Part shown: in pieces, positions 7,876-15,924 of the stretch
Layout: each line of letters starts with the position of its first letter
Numbering within the stretch: the first letter of the stretch is position 1
Source: Streptomyces sp. NRRL S-118
GTDB lineage: Bacteria > Actinomycetota > Actinomycetes > Streptomycetales > Streptomycetaceae
Assembly (NCBI RefSeq): GCF_000716335.1
Contig: NZ_KL591002.1
Span: 479,020-543,019 of the forward strand
Reading direction: 5' to 3'
Length of the DNA stretch: 64,000 nt
The notes under the pieces: model-generated
Seen by the model: only the letters and a program-made list of their open reading frames with translations
Told to the model about the DNA's origin: nothing
Databases searched by the model: none
Program-made: the position numbers and the translations under genes

Positions 7876-8192
7876 GCGGACGTCTCCCGCTGCAGCCACG
7901 CCAGGTAGGCGGCGCTGCCGCGGATCACGGGCGTGGCGATGATCTCGGGGGTGTCGTAGTCGTGGACCGCGGTGAGGTGCGCCTCCAGCGAGGCGTAACA
8001 GGCTTCCGTCGTCTTGAACAGAACCTGCCACTCCTGGCTCGTCTCGATGGCGTTCTGCCAGTGGTAGACCGAGGTGACGGGGCCGGAGATCTGCGCGCAC
8101 GCGGCGAGCCGCGCCTCCACCGCGCCACGGGCCAGTTCCCGGGCCTTGTCGGCGCTGTCGGTGGTGGTGAGGACGGTCAGGGCCAGGGTCAC
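7872..8192 (-). CDS. cutA: CutA1 divalent-cation tolerance protein
   Basis: The product has 106 residues. GTG 8192 is chosen because GGAGGAGAG lies three bases before it; a longer frame from ATG 8216 would include that ribosome binding site in the coding region. Conserved pieces are Ala-Cys-Ala-Gln-Ile, the Val-Tyr-His-Trp-Gln motif, Glu-Glu/Gln-x-Leu-Phe-Lys-Thr and the closing Tyr-Leu-Ala-Trp-Leu. CutA forms a ferredoxin-fold trimer and is linked to copper and divalent-metal tolerance in E. coli; its general role is unsure. It is coupled to the GGCT-like gene downstream. Confidence 0.92.
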   Translation of the reverse strand: MTLALTVLTTTDSADKARELARGAVEARLAACAQISGPVTSVYHWQNAIETSQEWQVLFKTTEACYASLEAHLTAVHDYDTPEIIATPVIRGSAAYLAWLQRETSA

Positions 8193-8324
8193 GGTCTCTC
8201 CTCCGCGTGTCGTCACGGCACGGCGGCGCGCGCACCGCGCCGCGTACCGCCGAGCGTACGCACCTCCGGCCGCCGACGGCCCGTCCCCCGCCCGTCCCCG
8301 GCCGGCCCCGTCGGCCCCCGCGTC

Positions 8325-8957
8325 TCAGCCCTCGTACGGGCGGACGGACTTGGCGTCCCGCAGCGCGTGCGCCCACCACGCGAGCTGGTCGAGCATCTTC
8401 TTGGCGGCGGCGTCGGGACCGCTGGGCTCCTTGTGCCGGCCCGTCTCGTCGAAGTGCCCGTGGGCGTTGTGGAAGGAGACGGTGTCGCGGACGGTGACCG
8501 CGTGCATCTCGGCGAAGACCTGGCGCAGTTGCTCCACGGCGCGCAGGCCACCGGACATCCCGCCGTAGGAGACGAAGGCGACGGGCTTGGCCTGCCATTC
8601 GGTGAAGTGCCAGTCGATGAGGCTCTTGAGGACGGCGGGGAAGGAGTGGTTGTACTCGGGTGTGAGGACGACGAACGCATCGGCGGCGGCCAGCTTGGGG
8701 CTGACCTCGGCGAGTGCGGCGCGAACGGCGGGTGCGGGCCGGCGGGAGAGCGTGGTGGGCAGATCCGTCGTGGCGAGGTCGACCACGTCGACGGTGAAGT
8801 CGTCGCGCTCGGCGAGCCGGGAGAGGAACCAGTCGGCGATGACCGGCCCGAAGCGGCCCTCGCGGTTGGACCCGACGATGACGGCGAGCCGGAGCGGCAC
8901 GGGACGGGTCGTGGCGTGCGGCGCGGTCTGCTGCGTGGTGTTCGTTTCGATGTCCAT
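8325..8957 (-). CDS. NAD(P)H-dependent FMN reductase
   Basis: The product has 210 residues with a flavodoxin-like fold. The FMN phosphate loop Gly-Ser-Asn-Arg-Glu-Gly-Arg is at residues 29-35, and the family signature Pro-Glu-Tyr-Asn-His-Ser lies near the middle, followed by Leu-Lys-Ser-Leu-Ile-Asp-Trp. A Ser-Tyr-Gly-Gly-Met-Ser-Gly-Gly loop contacts the flavin. Relatives reduce FMN, quinones or azo dyes with NADPH. A MerR/SoxR-like operator lies in the promoter, so induction by redox-active compounds is likely. It is a single gene. Confidence 0.9.
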   Translation of the reverse strand: MDIETNTTQQTAPHATTRPVPLRLAVIVGSNREGRFGPVIADWFLSRLAERDDFTVDVVDLATTDLPTTLSRRPAPAVRAALAEVSPKLAAADAFVVLTPEYNHSFPAVLKSLIDWHFTEWQAKPVAFVSYGGMSGGLRAVEQLRQVFAEMHAVTVRDTVSFHNAHGHFDETGRHKEPSGPDAAAKKMLDQLAWWAHALRDAKSVRPYEG

Positions 8958-8972
8958 GCCGAGAAGCCTCGT

Positions 8973-8995
8973 ACCTCGACCAAACTTGAGGTCAA
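8973..8995 (-). promoter_or_regulatory. MerR/SoxR-like operator of the FMN reductase gene
   Basis: Read on the minus strand, TTGACC (a -35 hexamer) runs into CCTCAAGTTTGGTCGAGG, which is close to the SoxR consensus CCTCAAGTTAACTTGAGG. A dyad inside an over-long promoter spacer is the hallmark of MerR-family activation. The site ends 15 bases from the ATG, so the leader is very short or absent. The regulator gene is not in the window. Confidence 0.6.
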
Positions 8996-9339
8996 GCCCC
9001 GATTTTCAGCACCCTTCGCCGGTCCCTCCCCGGTCCCTCCCCCGGGCCTCCCCGGTCCCTCCCCCGGGCCTCCCCGGCCCCTCCCCGCGGCCGGCGGCCC
9101 GCCCGGCGCCGGCCGCGGCGCGGCTCACCCGTTCGGCGCGGACCGGGCCGGGCGCGGCGAATGAGCCCCGGAAGCCCGGCTGACCTGCGGGGACGCGGGC
9201 GACCGGGACCGGCACCACGTACGAACTGACGGCTTCTCAGCAGGCGGGGCGGGGAGCCGGGGCCTTACCCATGGGAACAAGGACATCCGCCCCGCGGTCA
9301 CCCGCGCCGCGGACACCCGCCCTCGCGCCCGGAGGATCC
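8996..9339. other. intergenic region with C-rich direct repeats
   Basis: This 344-base stretch holds no convincing gene. Bases 9021-9085 are a string of imperfect copies of GGTCCCTCCCCCGGGCCTCC. The last 60 bases precede the surface-protein gene, whose ribosome binding site GGAGG is at 9331. Confidence 0.7.
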
Positions 9340-9999
9340 ATGCGCACCACCACCCGCCCGCTGACCGGTACCGCGCTGGCGGTCGTCTCGCTGGGAGCGC
9401 TCGCGACGCCGAGCGCGTACGCCGGGGACCTCGCGGCGCTGGAGGTCTACCCGTCGAGCGCGGCCCCCGGCGAGACCGTCACGGTCAACACCACCGCGTG
9501 CGGCAAGAACGGCCACGGTGTCGGCGACGCGGGCTCCCTGGGCGCGGGCGAGTTCAAGCTGGCCCCCGGCACCCACAAGGAGGTCGTGGTCGGCCAGTTC
9601 AAGGTGCCTCACCACACCAAGCCCGGCACGTACGCGATCAACGTGTCCTGCCACAACGGCAAGACGGCCACCGGGGACCTGGTGGTCGTCCACGGAGGAG
9701 GAGGCAAGGACACCGGCGGTAAGGACACGGGCGGTAAGGACACGGGCGGGCTGGACACCGGCGGCATGGACACCGGCGGGCTGGACACCGGTGGCAAGCA
9801 CACGGGCGGCATGGACACCGGCGGGCTGGACACCGGCGGGCAGGGGGACGTACCGAGCGGGCATGTGAAGACCGGTGTCGGAGGCAGCGTCGGCCCCGAC
9901 ACCGCACAGATCGCGGCGGGTGCGGCCGTCCTGGCCGCGGCCGCCGTCGGCGGGGTCTGGCTCCTGCGCCGCCGGGCGAGCGGCGCGCAGGGCCGCTGA
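9340..9999 (+). CDS. secreted surface protein with DTGG repeats and C-terminal anchor
   Basis: The product has 219 residues. The start ATG follows GGAGG by four bases. Residues 1-28 form a signal peptide ending in Ala-Tyr-Ala. A small beta-rich domain follows (about 30-120), with two Cys that may form a disulfide. Next come nine copies of a [Lys/Leu/Met]-Asp-Thr-Gly-Gly unit. The C-terminus has a hydrophobic helix (about 185-205) and Arg-Arg-Arg, the layout of a cell-wall sorting signal. However, no LPXTG or LAXTG motif is visible; Val-Gly-Pro-Asp-Thr just before the helix is the nearest candidate. The next gene encodes a class F-type sortase. The two probably work together, either as enzyme and substrate or as co-located surface proteins. 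Confidence 0.8.
   Translation: MRTTTRPLTGTALAVVSLGALATPSAYAGDLAALEVYPSSAAPGETVTVNTTACGKNGHGVGDAGSLGAGEFKLAPGTHKEVVVGQFKVPHHTKPGTYAINVSCHNGKTATGDLVVVHGGGGKDTGGKDTGGKDTGGLDTGGMDTGGLDTGGKHTGGMDTGGLDTGGQGDVPSGHVKTGVGGSVGPDTAQIAAGAAVLAAAAVGGVWLLRRRASGAQGR
9706..9840 (+). repeat. nine 15-bp repeats coding for xDTGG
   Basis: The array consists of nine in-frame 15-bp units of the type AAGGACACCGGCGGT, varying mainly in the first codon (Lys, Leu or Met) and once in the Asp codon (His). It encodes the extended stalk of the surface protein. Confidence 0.95.
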
Positions 10000-10095
10000 C
10001 CCGCCGCTCCGCTCCCCGCCCCCGTCGCGCGCGCCCCGAGGCCGCGGCGCGGGCGGGGGGCACCACGCCGCACCAGCGTCATGGAGGGACGCCCG

Positions 10096-10710
10096 ATGAG
10101 CAGAGGCAAGGGGTGGGGTCTAGCCGTCGCCGCCGTCGTCGGCGTGTGGCTCGTCCAGAACGGCTCCGCCGACGTCACCCCGCCCGTGCCGTCCGCCGCC
10201 GAGGCCTTCGCGGCCGGGCCCCACCGGCACACCGACGCCGCTGCCGCCCCCCTGCCGCCCTCCGCCCCGGTCCGCGTCCGCATCCCCGGGATCGACGTCG
10301 ACGCGCCGGTCATGCGCCTCGGTCTCGCGCCCGACGGCAGCCTGGAGGTCCCACCCACCGGGAACCGCAACGTCGCCGGCTGGTTCCGGGACGGCACCCC
10401 GCCCGGCGCCAAGGGCACGGCGATCATCGCCGGGCACGTCGACAACGCCGACGGCCCTGCCGTCTTCTACGCCCTGGGCACGCTCAAGAAGGGCCACCGC
10501 ATCGAGGTCGCCCGCCGCGACGGCCGCACCGCCGTCTTCACGGTCGACGCGGTCGAGGTGTACGACAACGACCGCTTCCCCGACCGCAAGGTCTACGGTC
10601 CCGCCGACCGCGCCGAGCTCCGCGTCATCACCTGCGGCGGCGACTTCGACGAGAAGACCGGCTACCAGGGCAACGTCGTCGCCTACGCCCATCTGATCGG
10701 CGTGCGCTGA
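10096..10710 (+). CDS. srtF: class F sortase
   Basis: The product has 204 residues from ATG 10096, chosen because GGAGGG lies eight bases upstream; an ATG at 10081 would overlap that site. A membrane anchor spans residues 6-22. A Pro-rich linker and a beta-barrel follow. The catalytic His is in Ala-Gly-His-Val-Asp (His114) and the catalytic Cys is in Val-Ile-Thr-Cys-Gly-Gly (Cys180). In canonical sortases an Arg follows the Cys in the next strand; here that region reads Tyr-Gln-Gly-Asn and the only later Arg is the last residue. The enzyme faces the outside of the membrane. It follows the DTGG-repeat protein and is probably in one operon with it. Confidence 0.85.
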   Translation: MSRGKGWGLAVAAVVGVWLVQNGSADVTPPVPSAAEAFAAGPHRHTDAAAAPLPPSAPVRVRIPGIDVDAPVMRLGLAPDGSLEVPPTGNRNVAGWFRDGTPPGAKGTAIIAGHVDNADGPAVFYALGTLKKGHRIEVARRDGRTAVFTVDAVEVYDNDRFPDRKVYGPADRAELRVITCGGDFDEKTGYQGNVVAYAHLIGVR

Positions 10711-10838
10711 CACCACCCGGACCGCCGGGCCACCCGGCCCGCCACCGCCGGCCCCCGGGCCCAGCGCCACCCCGCCACCGACGGCCCGGCACCACCACCC
10801 ACGGCCCCGGGCTCACCACCGCCCACGGCGGCCGGGGC

Positions 10839-11621
10839 TCAGTACCACTGGTCGAAGGCGAGCTTCGCCACCAGCGAGAAGACCACCACCAGGAGCACCC
10901 CGCGCACGAACTCCGCGCCCCTGCGCAGCGCCGTCCGCGCCCCCAGCATGCCGCCCGCCAGGTTGAACACCGCCATCACCGCGGCCAGCTGCCACAGCAC
11001 GTTCCCCTGGTACGCGAACATCGCCAGCGCGCCCGCGTTGGTGCACACGTTCACGATCTTCGCGGTGGCGGACGCGGTCACCAGGTCCAGGTGGAGCACG
11101 GCGGTGAGGGCCAGCACCAGGAACGTCCCGGTGCCCGGCCCGAACAGCCCGTCGTAGAAGCCGATCCCGCCGCCGACGAGCACGACCGCCGTGACGATTC
11201 GGGCCCGCGTCACCGCGACGGTCGTCTCGCCCGTCCCGAAGGACGGGCGCAGCATCACGAAGGCCGCCACGCCCAGCAGCACCACCATGATCACCGGCCG
11301 CAGGACCTCGTTGCTGATGCCGCTCGCGAAGAACGCCCCGCCCATGGAGCCGGCGAGGGCCGCCAGCCCGACCCGTACCGCCGTCTTCACGGGCACCCGC
11401 ACCGGCGCCCGGCGTACGTACGTCACGGCCGCGCCCGTCGTGCCGACGATGGCGACCGCCTTGTTCGTGCCGAGCACCTGCGGGGCGGGGACGTGCGGGA
11501 CACCGAGGAGCAGGGCGGGCAGGAGCAGCAGCCCGCCGCCGCCCACCACGGCGTCGATCCAGCCCGCCAGGAGCGCGGCGGCGCAGAGGAAGAGGACGGT
11601 GGTCAGCGATATGTCGGGCAT
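10839..11621 (-). CDS. TauE/SafE (YfcA-like) membrane permease
   Basis: The product has 260 residues and about eight membrane helices. The start ATG 11621 is the first Met that opens directly into a hydrophobic segment. Family signatures are Gly-Gly-Gly-Gly-Leu-Leu-Leu-Leu-Pro-Ala-Leu near the N-terminus, Gly-Thr-Asn-Lys, and Gly-Phe-Tyr-Asp-Gly-Leu-Phe-Gly-Pro-Gly-Thr-Gly at the start of the second repeat. Relatives export sulfite, sulfoacetate or similar anions, or take up sulfur compounds. It is divergent from the nitrite reductase operon. The substrate is not known. Confidence 0.85.
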   Translation of the reverse strand: MPDISLTTVLFLCAAALLAGWIDAVVGGGGLLLLPALLLGVPHVPAPQVLGTNKAVAIVGTTGAAVTYVRRAPVRVPVKTAVRVGLAALAGSMGGAFFASGISNEVLRPVIMVVLLGVAAFVMLRPSFGTGETTVAVTRARIVTAVVLVGGGIGFYDGLFGPGTGTFLVLALTAVLHLDLVTASATAKIVNVCTNAGALAMFAYQGNVLWQLAAVMAVFNLAGGMLGARTALRRGAEFVRGVLLVVVFSLVAKLAFDQWY

Positions 11622-11798
11622 GGCTTCGACCCTAGGGACGGAATACGTGTGCCGTCCACGGAACGCGGGAGACTTGAGCTGCCTCTGAGGTTGCCGCCCC
11701 GGCCCTCCACCGCCCTCGTCCCCGCGCCGGCGCCCACGCCCCCACGCCGCCACCGCCCCCACCCCTCACCGCCCGCACCCCCCTCCGCTGAGGGCAGC

Positions 11799-11836
11799 TT
11801 TCCGTGCGCGAAACAAACGGGATGCGGCCGGGAAAC
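11799..11836 (+). promoter_or_regulatory. candidate GlnR box upstream of the nitrite reductase operon
   Basis: Two perfect GAAAC b-sites (11810 and 11832) are exactly 22 bp apart, with 6-bp spacers to degenerate a-sites (TTTCC at 11799 and GATGC at 11821). This matches the alternating 5-mer/6-bp architecture of Streptomyces GlnR boxes. The box ends 23 bases before the ATG, which fits an activator overlapping the -35 region of a leaderless promoter. Confidence 0.65.
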
Positions 11837-11859
11837 ACCGCCGACGCACGCTTCTGGAC

Positions 11860-13041
11860 ATGAGTTCACGGATCGTGGTGGTCGGCGGAGGCACGGCGGG
11901 CGCACGCCTCGCCGAGCGGCTGCCCGTCACCCTGCTCGGCGAGGAGCCGCACGCCCCGTACAACCGGGTGCTGCTGGCGGACGTCCTGGCCGGCCGGTAC
12001 GGGCCCGAGGTCATCGCCCTGCCGTCCTCCCGCGGTGGCGGGGCGCGGCACCAGGTGCGGGTGACCGCCGTCGACCGGGCCGCCCGGGTGGTGCACTGCG
12101 CGGGCGGCGAGTCGTTCGCGTACGACCGGCTGGTCCTGGCCACCGGCTCCAACCCGGTGCTGCCGCCGCTGCGCGGTCTGGGCGGCGACCGGCTGCCGGC
12201 CGGGGTGCACGCGTTCCGGACGCTCGACGACTGCCTGGCGCTGGACGCGCTGGTGGCCCCGGGCGTGCGGGCGGTGGTGATCGGCGGCGGCCTGCTGGGC
12301 GTGTCGGCGGCCCGCGCGCTGGCGGCACGGGGCGCGGAGGTGGTGCTGGCCCAGCAGGGCGAGCACCTGATGGAGCGCCAGCTCGACGCGGCCGCGTCCG
12401 CGATCCTCCGCCGCCACCTGGAGGCGGACCTGGGCGTGGAGGTGCACACCGAATGCCGGGTGCGCGGTCTGCGCTGCGCCGGCGACGCCGTCGAGGCGGT
12501 CGAACTCGCCGACGGCTTCGTCCTCGACGCGGACGTGGTCGTCATCGCCTGCGGGGTGCGGCCGCGCGTCGGCCTGGCCCTGGAGGCCGGGCTGGACGTG
12601 CGGCGCGGGATCGTCGTCGACGACCAGCTGCGCACCTCCGACCCGTACATCCACGCCGTCGGCGACTGCGCCGAGCACGACGGACGGCTCTACGGGCTGG
12701 CCGGTGCCGCCCTGGAGCAGGCCGACGTCCTCGCCGAGGTGCTCGCCCACGGCACCGGCGCCTACCGCGGTACCCGCGCGCTGACCCGGCTCAGCATGGA
12801 CGCCCTCGAACTGGCGGCGTTCGGCGAAGCCACGCCGCGGCCCGGTGACGACACCGTGCAGCTCGCCGACGCGACGAGCGGCGCGTACCGGAAGGTCGTC
12901 GTCCGCGGCGACCGGCTCGTCGGGGGCGTGCTGCTCGGCGATCTCGGCGCGGTCGGGGCGCTCGCCCGGGCCTGGGAGGGCGACGAGGCCCTGCCGGAAG
13001 CGCCCCTGCTCCACCTGCTCACCCATGACGGAGGCTCCTGA
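11860..13041 (+). CDS. FAD/NAD(P)-dependent oxidoreductase of the nitrite reductase operon
   Basis: The product has 393 residues and two Rossmann folds. The FAD loop Gly-Gly-Gly-Thr-Ala-Gly starts at residue 9. The NAD loop Ile-Gly-Gly-Gly-Leu-Leu-Gly lies near residue 145. The FAD-closing Gly-Asp-Cys motif (Val-Gly-Asp-Cys-Ala-Glu) is near residue 270. It resembles the N-terminal flavin half of NirB without the iron-sulfur and siroheme domains. A likely job is passing NAD(P)H electrons to nitrate or nitrite reductase; such a reductase subunit is often next to nirB in Streptomyces. Its stop is one base before the nirB start. Expression probably depends on the GlnR-like box. Confidence 0.8.
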   Translation: MSSRIVVVGGGTAGARLAERLPVTLLGEEPHAPYNRVLLADVLAGRYGPEVIALPSSRGGGARHQVRVTAVDRAARVVHCAGGESFAYDRLVLATGSNPVLPPLRGLGGDRLPAGVHAFRTLDDCLALDALVAPGVRAVVIGGGLLGVSAARALAARGAEVVLAQQGEHLMERQLDAAASAILRRHLEADLGVEVHTECRVRGLRCAGDAVEAVELADGFVLDADVVVIACGVRPRVGLALEAGLDVRRGIVVDDQLRTSDPYIHAVGDCAEHDGRLYGLAGAALEQADVLAEVLAHGTGAYRGTRALTRLSMDALELAAFGEATPRPGDDTVQLADATSGAYRKVVVRGDRLVGGVLLGDLGAVGALARAWEGDEALPEAPLLHLLTHDGGS

Positions 13042-13042
13042 C

Positions 13043-15553
13043 ATGCCGAACAAGCCCACCATCGTCCTCGTCGGCCACGGCATGGTCGGCCAGCGCTTCC
13101 TGGAGGCCCTCGCCGACCGGGGCGTCACGGAGCGGGCGCGGATCGTCGTCTTCTGCGAGGAGCCCCGCCCGGCGTACGACCGGGTCCGGCTGACCTCGTA
13201 CTTCGACGGCAGGACGCCCGAGGACCTCTCCATGGTCGAGGACGGGTTCATGGCGCGGCACGGGATCGAGCTGCACCTGGACGACCCGGCCGAGACCGTC
13301 GACCGGGAGGCGCGCACGGTGACGTCCCGCGCCGGGCACGTGGTGGCGTACGACACGCTGGTGCTGGCGACCGGTTCGTACCCCTTCGTACCGCCGGTTC
13401 CCGGCAAGGACGCGACCGGCTGCTTCGTCTACCGCACGATCGAGGACCTCCTCGCCATCGAGGAGTTCGCGAAGACGGCGAAGACCGGCGCGGTGGTCGG
13501 TGGCGGACTGCTCGGCCTGGAGGCGGCGGGTGCGCTCAAGGGCCTGGGCCTGGAGACGCACATCGTGGAGTTCGCGCCCCGGCTGATGCCCGTGCAGGTG
13601 GACGAGGGCGGCGGCGCCGCCCTGTTGCGCACCATCGAGAACATGGGCCTCATCGTCCACACCGGCACCGGTACGCAGGAGGTGCTCACCGAGGACGGCG
13701 CGGTCACGGGCATGGCCCTGTCGGACGGTTCCGTGCTCACCACCGACATGGTGGTCTTCTCGGCGGGCGTCCGGCCCCGCGACCAGCTCGCCCGCGACTG
13801 CGGCCTCACGGTCGGCGAGCGCGGTGGCATCGCGGTCGACGAGCAGTGCCGTACGTCCGACCCCGCGGTGTACGCGATCGGCGAGTGCGCGCTGGCGGCG
13901 GACGGCCGGGTGTACGGCCTGGTCGCGCCCGGTTACGAGATGGCGCTGACGGCCGCCGCGGCGATCGCGGACGAAGAGGGCCAGGCGTTCACCGGTGCCG
14001 ACATGTCGACCAAGCTGAAGCTGCTCGGCGTGGACGTGGCCTCCTTCGGTGACGCGCACGGCACGGCGGAGGGCTGCCTGGAGGTCGTCTACTCCGACTC
14101 GCGCGCCGGCATCTACAAGAAGCTGGTCGTCGACGCGGACGGCGCGCTGCTGGGCGGCGTACTCGTCGGCGACGCCGAGTCGTACGGCATGCTGCGGCCG
14201 ATGACGGGGACGAAGCCGCCGGTCGCGCCCGAGCAGCTGGTGCTGCCGGCGGGTGCCGGGGCGCCGGTGACGCTCGGCCCGTCGGCCCTCCCGGACGACG
14301 CGATCATCTGCTCCTGCCACAACGTCACCAAGGGCGCCATCTGCGCCTGCTCGTCGCTGCCCGAGGTCAAGAAGTGCACCAAGGCGGGCACCGGCTGCGG
14401 CAGTTGCGTGAAGGTGATCCAGCAGCTGCTGCCGAAGGCCGCCGACAGCGGCATGTGCGCCTGCTTCTCGTACACCCGCAGCGAACTGTACGAGATCGTC
14501 CGCACGATGCGGTTCACGTCGTACGGGGAGCTGCTCGACTCGCACGGCCGCGAGGAGGCGCGCGGTGGAGAGGGCTGCGAGATCTGCAAGCCGGCCGTGG
14601 CGTCGATCCTGGCGAGCCTGCACAACGAGTACATCCTCGACGGCGAGCGCGCCGCGCTCCAGGACACCAACGACCACTTCCTGGCGAACATGCAGCGCAA
14701 CGGCTCGTACTCGATCGTGCCGCGCATCCCGGGCGGTGAGATCACCCCGGACAAGCTCATCGTGATCGGCGAGGTCGCCCGGGACTTCGGCCTCTACACC
14801 AAGATCACGGGCGGTCAGCGGATCGACCTCTTCGGGGCCAGGGTCGACCAGCTGCCGGCGATCTGGGCGCGCCTGGTGGACGCGGGCTTCGAGTCCGGGC
14901 ACGCGTACGGCAAGTCGCTGCGCACGGTGAAGTCGTGCGTGGGACAGACCTGGTGCCGCTACGGCGTGCAGGACTCGGTGCGGATGGCGATCGACCTGGA
15001 GCTGCGCTACCGGGGCCTGCGCGCCCCGCACAAGCTCAAGTCGGCCGTCTCGGGTTGTGCGCGCGAGTGCGCGGAGGCCCAGTCGAAGGACTTCGGCGTG
15101 ATCGCCACGGCCAACGGGTGGAACCTGTACGTCGGCGGCAACGGCGGTGCGACGCCGCGCCACGCGGACCTGCTGGCGCAGGACCTGTCGGACGCGGAGC
15201 TGATCCGGCTGATCGACCGGTTCCTGATGTTCTACATCCGTACCGCGGACCGGCTGGAGCGCACCGCGACCTGGCTGGAGCGGCTGGAGGGCGGCCTGGA
15301 CCACCTGCGGGACGTGGTCGTGCACGACAAGCTCGGGCTGTGCGACGAGCTGGAGGCCCAGATGGCCGCGCACGTGGCGAGCTACCGGGACGAGTGGGCC
15401 GAGACCCTCCAGGACCCGGAGCGGCTGCGCCGGTTCGTCTCCTTCGTCAACGCCCCGGACGCGCCGGACCCGTCGGTGCGGTTCGTGCCGGAGCGCGGCC
15501 AGATCAAGCCGGACCTGACGGTCCTGACCCTGGAAGGGACTTCTGCCCGATGA
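13043..15553 (+). CDS. nirB: nitrite reductase large subunit
   Basis: The product has 836 residues from ATG 13043, eight bases after GGAGG. Order of domains: FAD/NAD(P)H reductase (about 1-290, with Val-Gly-His-Gly-Met-Val-Gly and Gly-Gly-Gly-Leu-Leu-Gly), a C-terminal reductase domain, and a BFD-like [2Fe-2S] segment starting at Cys423-x-Cys425. A second Cys-rich piece follows with Cys-Glu-Ile-Cys, and then the sulfite/nitrite reductase repeats. The siroheme/[4Fe-4S] ligands are Cys632, Cys638, Cys672 and Cys676 (C-x5-C and C-x3-C). The enzyme reduces nitrite to ammonia with NADH in the cytoplasm. It overlaps nirD by ATGA. Confidence 0.95.
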   Translation: MPNKPTIVLVGHGMVGQRFLEALADRGVTERARIVVFCEEPRPAYDRVRLTSYFDGRTPEDLSMVEDGFMARHGIELHLDDPAETVDREARTVTSRAGHVVAYDTLVLATGSYPFVPPVPGKDATGCFVYRTIEDLLAIEEFAKTAKTGAVVGGGLLGLEAAGALKGLGLETHIVEFAPRLMPVQVDEGGGAALLRTIENMGLIVHTGTGTQEVLTEDGAVTGMALSDGSVLTTDMVVFSAGVRPRDQLARDCGLTVGERGGIAVDEQCRTSDPAVYAIGECALAADGRVYGLVAPGYEMALTAAAAIADEEGQAFTGADMSTKLKLLGVDVASFGDAHGTAEGCLEVVYSDSRAGIYKKLVVDADGALLGGVLVGDAESYGMLRPMTGTKPPVAPEQLVLPAGAGAPVTLGPSALPDDAIICSCHNVTKGAICACSSLPEVKKCTKAGTGCGSCVKVIQQLLPKAADSGMCACFSYTRSELYEIVRTMRFTSYGELLDSHGREEARGGEGCEICKPAVASILASLHNEYILDGERAALQDTNDHFLANMQRNGSYSIVPRIPGGEITPDKLIVIGEVARDFGLYTKITGGQRIDLFGARVDQLPAIWARLVDAGFESGHAYGKSLRTVKSCVGQTWCRYGVQDSVRMAIDLELRYRGLRAPHKLKSAVSGCARECAEAQSKDFGVIATANGWNLYVGGNGGATPRHADLLAQDLSDAELIRLIDRFLMFYIRTADRLERTATWLERLEGGLDHLRDVVVHDKLGLCDELEAQMAAHVASYRDEWAETLQDPERLRRFVSFVNAPDAPDPSVRFVPERGQIKPDLTVLTLEGTSAR

Positions 15554-15891
15554 TGCTCGAACTCTCCTACGACGACGCGTGGCTGACCGTCTGCGAGGCC
15601 GCGGCACTGACGCCGGGGCGCGGGATGGCGGCGCTCCTGCCGGACGGACGCCAGGTGGCGCTGTTCCAGGACCGGGCCGGCCGGTGGTACGCGATCGACA
15701 ACCGCGACCCGTTCACGGGCGCCCAGGTGCTGGCGCGGGGGCTGCTCGGGGCGGCGGCGGGGCGGCCGTTCGTGGCGTCGCCGCTGCTGAAGCAGCGCTT
15801 CGACCTGGAGACCGGGCAGTGCCTGGACGACGAGGAGGTGTCGGTGGCGGTCTTCCCGGTCCGCACCCGCCAACTCGCCCTGGTTTCTTGA
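15550..15891 (+). CDS. nirD: nitrite reductase small subunit
   Basis: The product has 113 residues with a Rieske-like beta fold but without the Cys-x-His cluster ligands, as usual for NirD. Recognisable parts are Leu-x-x-Gly-Arg-Gly-Met-Ala, Tyr-Ala-Ile-Asp-Asn-Arg-Asp-Pro-Phe and Ser-Pro-Leu-Leu-Lys-Gln-Arg-Phe-Asp-Leu. It completes the NADH-dependent nitrite reductase with NirB. The start overlaps the nirB stop (ATGA) and GGAAGGGA lies upstream. The stop codon falls inside the operator of the next gene. Confidence 0.92.
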   Translation: MMLELSYDDAWLTVCEAAALTPGRGMAALLPDGRQVALFQDRAGRWYAIDNRDPFTGAQVLARGLLGAAAGRPFVASPLLKQRFDLETGQCLDDEEVSVAVFPVRTRQLALVS

Positions 15892-15907
15892 CCGTACGTT
15901 CCAGATA
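15888..15907 (+). promoter_or_regulatory. TetR operator and promoter of the regulator gene
   Basis: TTGACCGTACGTTCCAGATA overlaps the nirD stop. TTGACC works as -35, with TAGAGT (15912-15917) 18 bases downstream as -10. The sequence TTGACCGnACGnTCCA recurs, inverted, in front of the SDR gene at 16589-16607, so this is a likely autoregulatory operator. Confidence 0.6.
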
Positions 15908-15924
15908 GCCGTAGAGTCCTGGTC

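Noticed and set aside
13019..15607. 862-codon open frame antisense to nirB
   Set aside because: The plus strand encodes an unmistakable NirB with all cofactor ligands; the antisense frame is rich in Arg, His and Val without pattern.
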